Assembly (NCBI GenBank): GCA_904066235.2
Contig: CAJFCV020000006.1
Span: 1,240,001-1,304,000, forward strand
Origin: Bursaphelenchus xylophilus
Lineage: Eukaryota > Nematoda > Chromadorea > Rhabditida > Aphelenchoididae
Direction: 5' to 3'
DNA length: 64,000 bases
The position numbers were made by a program, and so were the translations under genes. This document shows, in pieces, positions 45,582-57,500 of the stretch. The notes beneath the pieces are model-generated. The model made no database searches. It was not told the origin of the DNA and saw only the letters and a list, made by a program, of their open reading frames with translations. Numbering within the stretch: the first letter of the stretch is position 1; each line of letters starts with the position of its first letter.

Positions 45582-48500
45582 CTAGTTGATAGGTACAGTT
45601 TGTGACTTGCTGAGTCTGGCCTGCGAGCGCATTCGGATCAGGCTGTGCTCGGCGACGTCCGCGCGCTCTTCCGCACCGTCCAATTGGACTTGCATTTGAC
45701 GGTACTTTTGGAGGTTCATATTGGCCGCCTCCTCCTGGAAAATCAAATTATTGTAAAAATAATTTTCCACATCAGTTTTCGGACTATTATTTTTCGTTTC
45801 GAAAGGTCAAAAAGTCGAAAAATCGTAAAAAATGTTTTCGTGGCGAGACCTAAATTTTTAACAAAATGTTGTTCAAACGTAAAAAACCAACAAAAAATTA
45901 TGTATAGTATTCTTAGAACCTTTATTTTCTACTTTCTCACCGTTAAATAGTCAAAAATTCGAAAAGCATGTTTTCGTGTCGAGACCAAAATTTGAAAAAA
46001 AATCCCGAAAACATTGAAAATGCTTCTCTAAACCCATCGTAAATGCCATATACATATCAAAAAATGTTTTCTACAATTTGAAATCTTAATTCGTCTTTTC
46101 CGCTCAAAAAATTTGAAATTCCCGCCAATCCCTGAGTTTTGGCATTCTGTTTCAAGGACTGAAAAAAGTGAGTTTTAAACTTCCAAAGGGAATTTAAGGC
46201 CAAGAAGAAAATTTGTCGTCAATTTTTAAGTCTTTTTTCCACCGATTTTTTCATCGAAATTTTGAGATTATTCAAACAAAAATCTCGTTTTCCTAATTTT
46301 TTGACAAAAAATCAGTCACTTTGTGAAAAAACCCCATCACTTACAGCATCTTCAATCTGTCTTCTCTGCAGCTTGATCTTTCCTTGCAATTTCTCGACCA
46401 AATCGACCAACTTGTTGTAGTTTTTGCGCTCCTCATCCAGCTCGAAGGTGGTCTCGCGGCTTCGTCGCTCCGCTTTGCCGAGGTTTTTGGCGGCATCCGC
46501 GTGCCGGCGGGCCTCCGTCTCCAGCTCCGTTTCGATCTGTTTCAGTTGTTGTTCCAGCTTGGAGACCACGCGAAGGCCTCCCTTCAAGGCGGAATGCTCG
46601 GCTTCGTCAATTCTGGATTGCATCTCCTGGAAATTGAAAAAAAAATAATTTTTTTTTATTTTTGAGTCCGTTCGCAAAGTCGCTGGAGTGAATTTTGCGA
46701 CATGCACTGTGCAAAAAAGTCGGGGCGCGAGCGACAACCGAAAAAATTTGCACGGTGCAAAAAGGTAGAAACTGCACAGTGCACACCAAAATTTGTGAAT
46801 TCCATCGATTGCGACCCCGCATCGATTGCGACCCAGCATCGATTGCGACCCCGCACCGATTGCGACCCAAAATGGGGTAAAGCGACCCCGGGATGAAAAT
46901 TCCTTGATTCTCTTCGGGAAAAACTTGCTTTAGGGGTTTTCGAGGGTGCTGATTTCGAAAATGATGTTCATTTTTCCTCTAGTATTACATAGTACTGTCT
47001 GATACTATATAGTACGAAGTGAAAATATCGCTTTTGACGTTAAATACTCGGTTTAGGGGTTTTCGAGGGTGCTGATTTCGAAAATGATGTTCATTTTTCC
47101 TCTAGTACTACATAGTACTGTCTGATACTATATAGTACGAAGTCAAAATATCGCTTTTGACGTTAATGGTGTTGGTTTGATGCTTAGTACTCTTCAAAAA
47201 CACGTTTTAAAGACTTGGTGCTATATAGTACTGTCTGATACTATATAGTACGAAGTAAAAATAAGTGTACTAAGCACCAGAACAACACCACTAACGCCTA
47301 AAGGCCAACTTTACACCTCGTACTACATAGTATCAGATAGTACTATATAGCACCAAGTGATTAAAACGTGTTTTTGAAGAGTAATAAGCATCAAACCAAC
47401 ACCATTAACGTCAAAAGCCATATTTTGACTTCGTACTATATAGTATCAGACAGTACTATATAGCACCAAGTCTTTAAAACGTGTTTTTGAAGAGTACTAA
47501 GCATCAAACCAACACCATTAACGTCAAAAGCGATATTTTGACTTCGTACTATATAGTATCAGACAGTACTATGTAGTACTAGAGGAAAAATGAACATCAT
47601 TTTCGAAATCAGCACCCTCGAAAACCCCTAAACCGAGTATTTAACGTCAAAAGCGATATTTTCACTTCGTACTATATAGTATCAGACAGTACTATGTAAT
47701 ACTAGAGGAAAAATGAACATCATTTTCGAAATCAGCACCCTCGAAAACCCCTAAAGCAAGTTTTTCCCGAAGAGAATCAAGGAATTTTCATCCCGGGGTC
47801 GCTTTACCCCATTTTGGGTCGCAATCGATGCGGGGTCGCAATCGATGCGAGGTCGCAATCGAGCGGGGTCGCAATCGAAGGATTCCAAAATTTGTCGCTG
47901 GAATGATTTAGCGACATGCACTGTGCGAAAACAAAAGTGCACCTGCACTGTGCAAGTTTTTGTTTCTTGCACCGTGCAATAGGCGACAGGCACTGCACAG
48001 TGCAAAAAATGGCAAAATGCACAGTGAGCCTCGTCTAAAAATTCTTTGCACCGTGCAATTTTTTGTTTTCTGCACCGTGCAATTTGCTGTTTTTTGCACC
48101 GTGCAATAAGTTCTTTCCGGCTGTCGCTCGCACCCTGACTTTTTTTGCACAGTGCAAACGCCAGAAATCAGGCGACGAGTGAGTGATGCACTGTGCGAAA
48201 AAAGTCAGGGTGCGACAGCCCAAAAAAGTCTATTGCACGGTGCAAAAAGCAACAAATTGCACATTGCAGGGTGCACTTTGGTATTTGCACAGTGCATGTC
48301 GCCGAAATCATTCCAGCGACTTTGCTGACGGACTAGAAGAGAAAAAATGTAAAAATCTCAAGTTGTTAGAGTGATGGGAAATGTAGCGCGTTAGAAATTA
48401 ATAAAAAGAAAAAAAAAAAAATTTTTTTTGAAAATTTTCAAAGAAAATTATGATTAAAAAATTTCTTTTTTGTTATTTGAACTCAAATTTCATACCTTTC

Positions 48501-51500
48501 CAGTGAAGAATTTGGTCTCTTCAACCTTGTTCAACGAATTACACAAGCTCTAGAAATAGAACAAAAAAATAGGAGAAGAAAAAAAAAATAAAAGAAAAAT
48601 AAAATTGGAACTAAAAATAACTGCGACAAAAACAAATATTCTGAGATTTGAGTGCACTTTTCGGATTTTTTAAAACCTTATTTCATAGTTTTTTCTGAAA
48701 AAATTTTAAATTCCCGTCATTCCCTGAATTTTGGCATTCTGTTTCAAGTGGCAAAAAAGGCGAGTTTTCGAATTCCAAAGGGAATTTCAAGTCTGGAAAA
48801 AAATTTGGCATCGATTTTTAGATTTTTTCCCACCGATTGTTTATTGGAAATTAGATTTTTTCAAAAAAAAAAAAAAAAAAAAAATGAGAAATAAAAATAG
48901 TAATAAAAAAATAAAAAGAAACCAAATTTTTCGTTCTAAAACCCGCGAATTTGAAAAAAATTGACAAAAAAATCATGAAACCACCATGAACCAAATTAAA
49001 GTGCACTCTGTTATTTTCGGGATAAAATTTTAGCAGAAATTTGATTTTGAAATCAAATTACAGTTAATTTTCGGGGAAATATTCACAATTTCTCACCTTG
49101 ACTTGGAATTCCAAAGTTTTGCGGATCCTATCGACTTGGTTCGACCTTTCCTGTTCGTTTCGCAGCTCTTCGGCCAAATGAGCGGCCTCGGAGGAGGCGC
49201 GTTTGCCTCTCTCCATTGCGGCGTTCACTTCGGCGGTGGCTTCGGAGACGTCGGACTAAAAAAATTTTTACAATTTTTTTTATTTCTTACCCTCAACAAA
49301 GCCAACTCAGCCTCGAACTTGGCGCGGGCCGTGGCCAAGGCTTGATTGTCGGCGAGCAGGTCGTTGTTGGCGATTTGGAGATCATTCAAGTCGGATTCGA
49401 GCTGCTTCTTGGCGCGTTGCAGCTGAAACAAATAATGAATTTTCAATAATTTGACATTTCGTCGGCTTTCGGAAGAAAACCTCACAAAAAAAAATCGAAA
49501 TTCGCTCGATATTTTACTCAAAAAAGTTTTTTCCGACTCTAATTTTCTGTTTTTAAAGTGGTCCCCTCTTGACCTACCCCTCTCTTATCGCCAGAGCTAA
49601 GTTTCAGCTTGTTTTCGAGCTGCGCCCAAGACGCGAGCTGCGCCGTGCAAGTTCTCCGAGCTGGGCCCTATGATTTTCAGCAAACTTTCAGTTTTAAGCG
49701 GAGGGAAACAGATGACCAAACGGGCCAGGGAGACACTTGACACGAATTATTTTTTTGATTTTTTGTAGAAGAAAATAAATTGCACGTCAATCCAGCTCAT
49801 TTCCTGAACCGTTTCGAAACTTCGTATCGTTTTCATTGATTTAAAAGAGAGACGAAATGTCGCGAAATTATCGGCACTTTTTCTCGCCCGAAGCAACTGC
49901 TTTTTTTGAAAAGGAAGAAGAAAGATAAGAAAATGCGTTTTATCGAGTGGTGACATTTCGCTTTGAACGAATCGCCAAAAAGGGGCGGGAAATTTTTTCT
50001 TCTATTTTGGATTGACGTGAATTGGCATGCATTGCCCTGCTCCAACGCTCCTCCCCGCACTCACCGCCTCGATCTGCGTGAACATTTCCTCGTGCTCCTG
50101 TTTGGCGGTGATCAGCTTCTTCTCCGTGGTGGAGTAGCTCTCCCTGAACTCCTCGCGCTTCCTCTGCTCCTCATCGATATGGTTGTGCAGGTCCTTGACC
50201 TGGTCCTGATACCGTTTCACGTTGCGTTGCGCGTCCTCGTTGGCCTTGGAGGCGTGGTCCAACGCAATCTCCAGCTCCTTAAAATACTTAATTTAGCTTC
50301 TCGTTCTAGTCACTGTCCCGCTTTCCCCGGAATCAGAATCTTTTTCGCTTACGCTGATGTCGGCTTCCAGCTTCTTCTTGAGGCGTGCCAGCTCCGCTTT
50401 GGCCTTGGTCTCCTGCTCGAGGGTGGCTTGCATGGAGTCCATGGCGCGTTGGTGGTTTTTGCGGGTGTTTTCGAACTCCTCCTCCTTTTCTTGGAGTCGT
50501 TTCTCGATCTCCGACCGGATCTGGTTGATTTCCACTTGGGAGCGGAGGACCTTCGATTCCTCCGCTTCCAGGGCGGCTTCGGCCTCATCCAGCGCGTGCT
50601 GGAGCTCGTCCTTTTCGACTTCGAGTCGGCGTTGGGCCTTTTGCAGTTCGTGGATCAATCGGGCGCCCTCGTTCAGCTGTTCTTGCAGGTCGCGGGCCTC
50701 CTGCGCCAGGGTCTTGTTCTCTCTGCGCAGTCCCTCCACTTGTTCGGTGAGGCTGTCCTGAGTGGACTGCAGGCGATGCGCCTCCATGGCCTGGGTGCGG
50801 GCCTCGCGTTGGGCGGCGTCCAGTTCGTTCTGCAAGTCGTCGGCCTTGTGTCGCCATTCGTCGACAATCTTGTCGAAGGCGCGCTGCTTCTTGTCCAGTT
50901 GGGCGGCCTGCTGTTGGAGGATGTCGCACTCGGTGCGGGCCGCGTCCGCTTCGTTGGTGAGGCGCGCCTTCTGCTTCTCCAAGTTGGCTAGGCGGACTGT
51001 CGCCGAGTCCAGTTCGTTCTGCAGTTCGGCGATCTGCGCGATCTGTTTGCGGCGAAGTTCGTCCGCATCGTCGGCGCTGACCATGCCTTCGCTCTCGTAG
51101 CGGCTTCTCCATTGCTCGATTTCGCCCTGTTCGCGGGCCAACTGTCGCAGCAGGTCCGACTTGCCGGCAATCTCCTCCTCCAGCGAGTCGCGGATTTGGT
51201 CCAGCTCGTGTTCCAGGTTCTTGCTGAGAATATTCAACGACTGTCGTTGACGGGTCTCTTCGGCGGCTAGGCGCTTGAACTCCTCCGCCTGGGCGGCGTA
51301 CTGGGCCTTCAGACGGGTGGTGGCCGTGATCTGGGCCTCCAGCTCCTCCACATTGCGGCACAGCTCGCCGTTGTCGCTCTGGAGTCGGGACTTGGCCGAG
51401 CCGATGTCCTTGATGAGGCGTTGCTGCTCCTCGTTCTTGAGGCGCAACTCGACCAGCTGCGCTTCGAATTGTTTGGCGTGTCGCTCGAATTCGACGCGTT

Positions 51501-54500
51501 GTTTGGCCTCGTCGTCCAGCGTGTAGGTGGCTTCGTCGAGCTGCTTTTGGAGCTGGGCGCGCTCCTTGTCGGCGCGGTTGCGGGCCCGCATCACGTTCTC
51601 GATTTGCTCGGTGAGCTCGAGGGTCGCGTCCTGGCCCTTCTTCTTCAGCGCCGTGGACTGGGACTCGAAGTTCATCTTGAGCTGGTCGATTTCGCGGCGC
51701 AGCTTCGCTAGCTCGTTGTCGCGCTTCTTGTTCAGGTCCATTTGCTGCATGGTGGCGCCGCTCTGTTGGTTGAGTTGTTCGTGGAGTTCGTCGATCTCCT
51801 GCTGCAGCTCGGTCTTGGAGCGCTCGGAGCGGGCGCGCGCCTGGCGCTCGCTTTCGACCTCCGCCTCCAGCTCCTTGATGCGGTTCTCGTTCTCCTTGAG
51901 TTGGCGGCTGAGTTTGGCGGCGTTGGTTTGCGCGTCCTCCACCTTGATGCTGAGCGAGAAGAGGTCGGCTTCTTTGCGGCGGAGCGAGTTCTCGGCGTCG
52001 GTCTTCTGCTTCGAGAGTTCGTCGAGGTTTTCGTGCGCGATCCGCAGCTCGCCCTCCAGCTTGCGTTTGGCTTTTTCGGTGTCGGAGCGCACGCGACGTT
52101 CGCGGTCCAGGTCGCTTTCGACGGTTTCGAGGGTGTCGAGCAACTTTTTGCGCAACTGTTCCTCGCTCTGGGCGCGCTCCTCCTCGTTCTGCATGTCCTC
52201 CATGAACTTGCTGTTCATCTCCTCCTGTTGTTTCTTTTCGCGCTCCAGCTTGGCGAGCGTCATTTCCTGGCGCTGCAGCTCGTCCTCGATGGAGCGGATT
52301 TGGTTTTCTTTGGCTTGTTTCTCGCTTTCCGCCTTTTTTAGGGCTAATTCCATTTCGGTGGTCTGTTTCTTCAGCACATCCACCTCCTGCTCGGCCTTTT
52401 TGCGCGCCTGCTGCAGGGAGGCGGTGTGGTTTTCGGCCGAGGACAGCTGATTTCCCAGATCCTCCATGTTCTTGTGCAGGCGCTCCTTGGCTTCGGTGAG
52501 GCCTTCGAGGCGTTGTTGGACCTCCTGTGTCTTGCCGACCGCGCCTTCCATCGACTTGAGCAGCTCTTCGCGCTCCTCCTTCATGCGTTTGGTCTCCTCC
52601 TCGAGGCGTTTGCGGGTCTCCACCTCCTGTTCCAGCGACTCTTGGGTCTTGACCAGGTCCTCCTGCGCCTTCTCCAGCAGCTCGGCCTCTTTGCCGGCGG
52701 CCAGGAGCGGCTTCACCTTGCCGTACAGCTTCATCCACACCCAGGTGCGCAGCTCGAGCCAGGAGCGCACGTTGCGCTGGATCACGTAGATTAGATCCTG
52801 CTGCGCGCGCAGATCCTTGGCTTTGATCTGCAAATCCGGCGTGAGATTTCTTACGCTTGCTCAAAGGTTTTGGAAACCTTCGATCTAAACTTCTCGGTGA
52901 TTTTCCTTCTCGGAAGATCGGCGAGAAGTTTAGGGCTGTCCCCAAATGATTTGATTGTTCTATTCGAAAAGATTGCCAGTTTTTCATTCCAAACACTGTC
53001 GAATTTCTAACAAGTTTCGGCTGAAAAATTCGGCAATTTCCCACAGTTTCAAGTTAGAAAATCTCGTAAATTTCGCAGAAAACTCTCTAATGTTTGGCAA
53101 TTCCATGGATTCGAGTTTTCCACGAAATTTACGAGATTTGTAACTTGTCGGAAATTGCCGATTTTTCGGCCGAAACTTGTCAGAAATTCGATTTTCTGCA
53201 GTGTTTGGAATGACAAAGCTGGCAATCTTTTCAAATAAAACAATCAAATCATTCTAGAGCAGCCTTCCGCCAAAAAATCCACTGCTTTTCCCTCCTTACC
53301 AAAGCGCAATACCATCGGCATTCGGCCTGGAAGGCGGAGAGCAAACGGTTCAACTTTTTGTCCCTCAAATCCTCCACATGCGCCACGACGCCGGCCTTGA
53401 AGAAGACCTTGGTGGTGCCCACGCGGAACATGTCCTCCTCCAGGTCCTTCTGCTGCACCAGCCGCTTCAGCATCGCCTCCACGTTGGTCTTGATGTCTTT
53501 GCTGCTCTTGGCCTGGTCGGCGGCGAGCAGCGCGTAGCGTTGGACAAAGTCCGCGTGCAGCGTGCGGTTGGGGAAGCCCTTGCGGCAGATGCGGATGCCT
53601 TCCAGCACACCGTTGCAGGTCAGCTGGTTCATCACCAGCGCCGCGTCCAGCACGCCCGACTGCTTCTTCTCGTTGGGGATGATGCAACGGATGAAGTGCG
53701 GGTGGGTGGTGTGCAGCATGTCCATCAGCTTGTTTAGGGATTCACGGTACAGCATGGAGACGGTGTTGAAGGAGCCGGATTTGCCCTTCTTTTTGCCTCC
53801 TCCGCCGCCACCTGCGAAAGGAATATTAAAATTTTCGAAAAATTTTCATTTTTTGGTAAAATTTTTGCTTGGCAAACGAAGAAAACATAGTTTTAGTTGC
53901 ACAACACTCTAGGATACGTTTTCTATCCATTTCATAGCTTATTTTTGAGTTTGAAAAATTTTACGGTTTTCGTGTCGGGACCCAAAATTTTGGAATTCAA
54001 GGTTTAAATGGGATAAAACCCAACCTTTCAAATAAAAAAAAGTTATATGTGCTTTAAAAATTTTATGTCTCAATTTCCACCAGGCCTCATTGAAGATTAA
54101 TGCCTCAAAAATTTCCGAAATTTGGTCTCGACACGAAAACCTGAAAATTTTAAAAAGCCTCAAAAACTTCAAAAATTCTTGGCCCAATAGCCATATGTAA
54201 GGCATTATTTTTAACTTTCCGCCTTCTCTCACCCTTGTTTTTGGCAGCAGCGGCGGCCGCTTCCTCCTGTGTGGTGTAATCGCCCCACAGCTCCACCAAC
54301 AGCACATTCTCCTTGGACGCCTTCATGACCGTCACCACCGTGTCGTTCAGCGGGTCCTTGTTCTTCTCCAGCCAGTTGGTGACGTTGTAGCGGACGGTGC
54401 CGGCGTAATGGCGCATCGCGAAATGGGCCTCGGCCTGCTTTCCCTTCGGCGGTTTGGGCTTCTCGAAGTTGGGGTGCTTGCCCAGGTGCTGTTCGAGGAG

Positions 54501-57500
54501 TTTGGCGGCCAGGGTTTGGTCGGACGCCTTGGGGACGATACATTCTTCATCCAGCATGGCAATGATGCCCATGGGCTGAAATTTGAAATTTTTTTTTTAA
54601 TTTCAAAAAAAAAATTTTTTTTTTCGAAAAAATCAAATTTTTCGGATAAAAAATTTTTCGAATTTCAAAAAAAATTTTGGCCAAAAATAGTGTCCTAGAC
54701 TTACAAATTCTTCAACATTCACAAATACAGCCTTTTTTCCCCCTTTTAGCCATCATTTCTTACCTTTTCGATCAGCTCAATGCAAGCAGCCAAGTCGAGA
54801 CCGAAATCAATGAAAGTCCATTGGATTCCCTCGCGAGCGTACTCTTCCTGCTCCAGGACGAACATGTGATGGTTGAAGAATTGTTGCAGCTTCTCGTTGA
54901 CGAAGTTGATCCACAGTTGTTCGAAGGAGTTGAACTGAAAATTCGAAATTTCAAAAAGTTTATTTTTTTGTAAAAATCAAAAAAAAAAATTTTACTCACA
55001 ATCAATTCATCGTATTTTACTTTGAAATAGCCTCATTAGGGGGTAGTTCTTCTTTTTACCAAACAAAATCGGCTTTTTGATACAAAAAATCCCGTTTTTC
55101 CGATATCTTTTACATCGGAGTTGGACGATTGGGGAAACCGAAAATTATTATTTTTCTTCGATGCAAATGCGAAATTAGGATAATCGAAGGCGCTGATTTC
55201 GAAAATGACATTTATTTAGTTACTTTTTTCCATAAGTAGTACTGTAAAATAGTACTTCTTTGATTTTTTTTCATTAATATTCGATTTAGGGGCTTTCAAT
55301 GGTGCTGATTTCGAAAATTTGATTGATTTTCTTTCGATTTGAAAGCACACCATCATAAAAAACAACCAAATCGAGTATTCATGAAAAAAATTGCTAGTTT
55401 ACAGTACTACTTAAGGAAAAAGTGAAGATCAAAAGAAATGAATGTCATTTTCGAAACCACCACCCTCGATTATCCTAACTTCACACTTGCATCCAAGAAA
55501 AATAATACTTTTCCCCGATCGTCCAACTTCGATGTAAAAAATGTCGGAAAAACGGGATACTTTGCATCAAAAAACCGATTTTATTTGGTAGAAAGAAGAA
55601 TTACCCCCTAAACGGGCTATTTCGAGACAAAACACGATGAATTGAAATTTTTTTTTGATTTTTAAAAAATTTGAAATTTTGAAGGGTTTCCCAATCGTCT
55701 TTTTCCCCAATCATCCCAGCACGTCAATCCAAAATAGAAAAAAAAAATCCCGCCCCTTTTTGGTGATTCGTTCAAAACGAAATGTCACAATCCGATAAAA
55801 AGCATTTTCTTATCTTTCTTCTCCCTTTTCGAGGAAAAGCAATTATTTCGGGCGGGAAAAAGTGCCGATAATTTCGCGAATTGACGTGCCCAGTTCCTTT
55901 TTTATATTCCACCAGCCCGCTTACATCAAAAATTTCGAAGCCAGCAATATCCAGCACACCGATGAAGGATTCTTTTTTGAATCCGCTCGACGCCAGGGTC
56001 TCATTGCACTTCTTGACCAGCCAATCGAACACTCTCGAGTAGAGGCCCTTGGCCATGGCGCCGATTCCCCAGTTCACCTGCTCCATGTTCTGGCCCTTGT
56101 TCACCCATTCGGTGCCGACCTTCACACGGGGCCTCAGCAGCGCCTTCATGAACTCGTCGCGGTCAATTCCGTACATTTGAGCGGCACGACCCGCCTCCTC
56201 CACGCCGTCGGCTTCGGCCTGCTCTTCGCGGGGGCGCTGCTTGAACTTCATGTTGCCCATGTGCAGCATGGCGGCCATCAGCTTGTAGCACTCCTCGATT
56301 TCGCGCTCGCTGAAATTGAGGATTCTGAAGGCATCATCGGTGAGCTGATGCTCCTCCTTGTCGTCGATTCCGTCCACGGTGAGTTCGGCCTGCGCGATGA
56401 ACCAGTATTCGCTGACGTCCTGCTCCAGGAGCAGGGCCTTGCGCAGGTCGGGCTTGTAGCCCGAGAACAGCTGGTAGAAGATGTGGTAGCAACGCTCGCC
56501 CGGCGCTTGACGAATCACACGCGACTTTTCGAGCAGATCTAAATCAATTTTGGAGATTTTTTGGTTAATTTGGTGAAGAAATTATATTGTACTAGGTCAA
56601 GTGGGAAGAAATTTAAAAATTATTTGATTTTAACCTCGCCTTGTTTTATTATCGATTCTAAGTGCTTCTAACAGGCTTCAAACATCATCTAATACCACAA
56701 AAAATTCTGTTTTAGCAAGCCTGTGGTAAGGGTAAAGCAAAAAAAAAATCTCTGATTTTTGGTCTCCCCTTGCCCCACCCAATTTTTTTTTCACTTTCCA
56801 GCTTCCTAGACCTACCACTGAAATAATACATCCCTCTGACACTTTTTACAACAAACACTCTACGAATTTTAGACAAAAATATTAAATTTATATTACACTA
56901 GACCAAGTCTAATATAAGGTGAAAATTTGATTGTTTTTGATCTTTCTTCATATATTTTTTAATCGAATTTCGATCGATTATCCTTCTGACTCCATCATAA
57001 TTAATTTTCATACGCTCCTGACAATAAATATGGCAAGGGTGGACCTTAGAAAAATTTTTCTTTTTTGGTCCGCCCTTACCCCACCCGATCGGCTAAATGT
57101 CCCTGCTAGTTCTACAATTATCCTGGACCCTCTGCACGTCCAAAAAACAAATTTTTTCACAACAAACATATATTTTACAAAACTTATGAGAGTTTTTCCA
57201 TTAAACTTACAATGTTCAATGTCGCAAGACGCGACTCTTCCAATCCGATTGAAATGGATTCGAATGAACTTTCCGAAACGCGACGAATTATTGTTTCTCA
57301 CCGTCTTTGCGTTTCCGAACGCCTCCAGCACGGGGTTGGTCTGGACGATCTGGTCCTCGAGCGTGATCTTCTTCTCCCCGTCGTCCTCTTTCTTCTTGCC
57401 GCCGCTGTCCAGCTCGGCTTGCGAGGCGCCCACCGACGCGAAATACGAAATGACCTTCTTCGTGTTCTCGGTCTTGCCGGCGCCCGACTCGCCGGTGATC

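Noticed and set aside
50585..53044. Very long open frames antisense to, or in other frames of, the large myosin exon (up to about 819 codons)
   Set aside because: They mirror the GC-biased coiled-coil codons of the true exon and show only low-complexity R/A/G/P or L/A/S composition.
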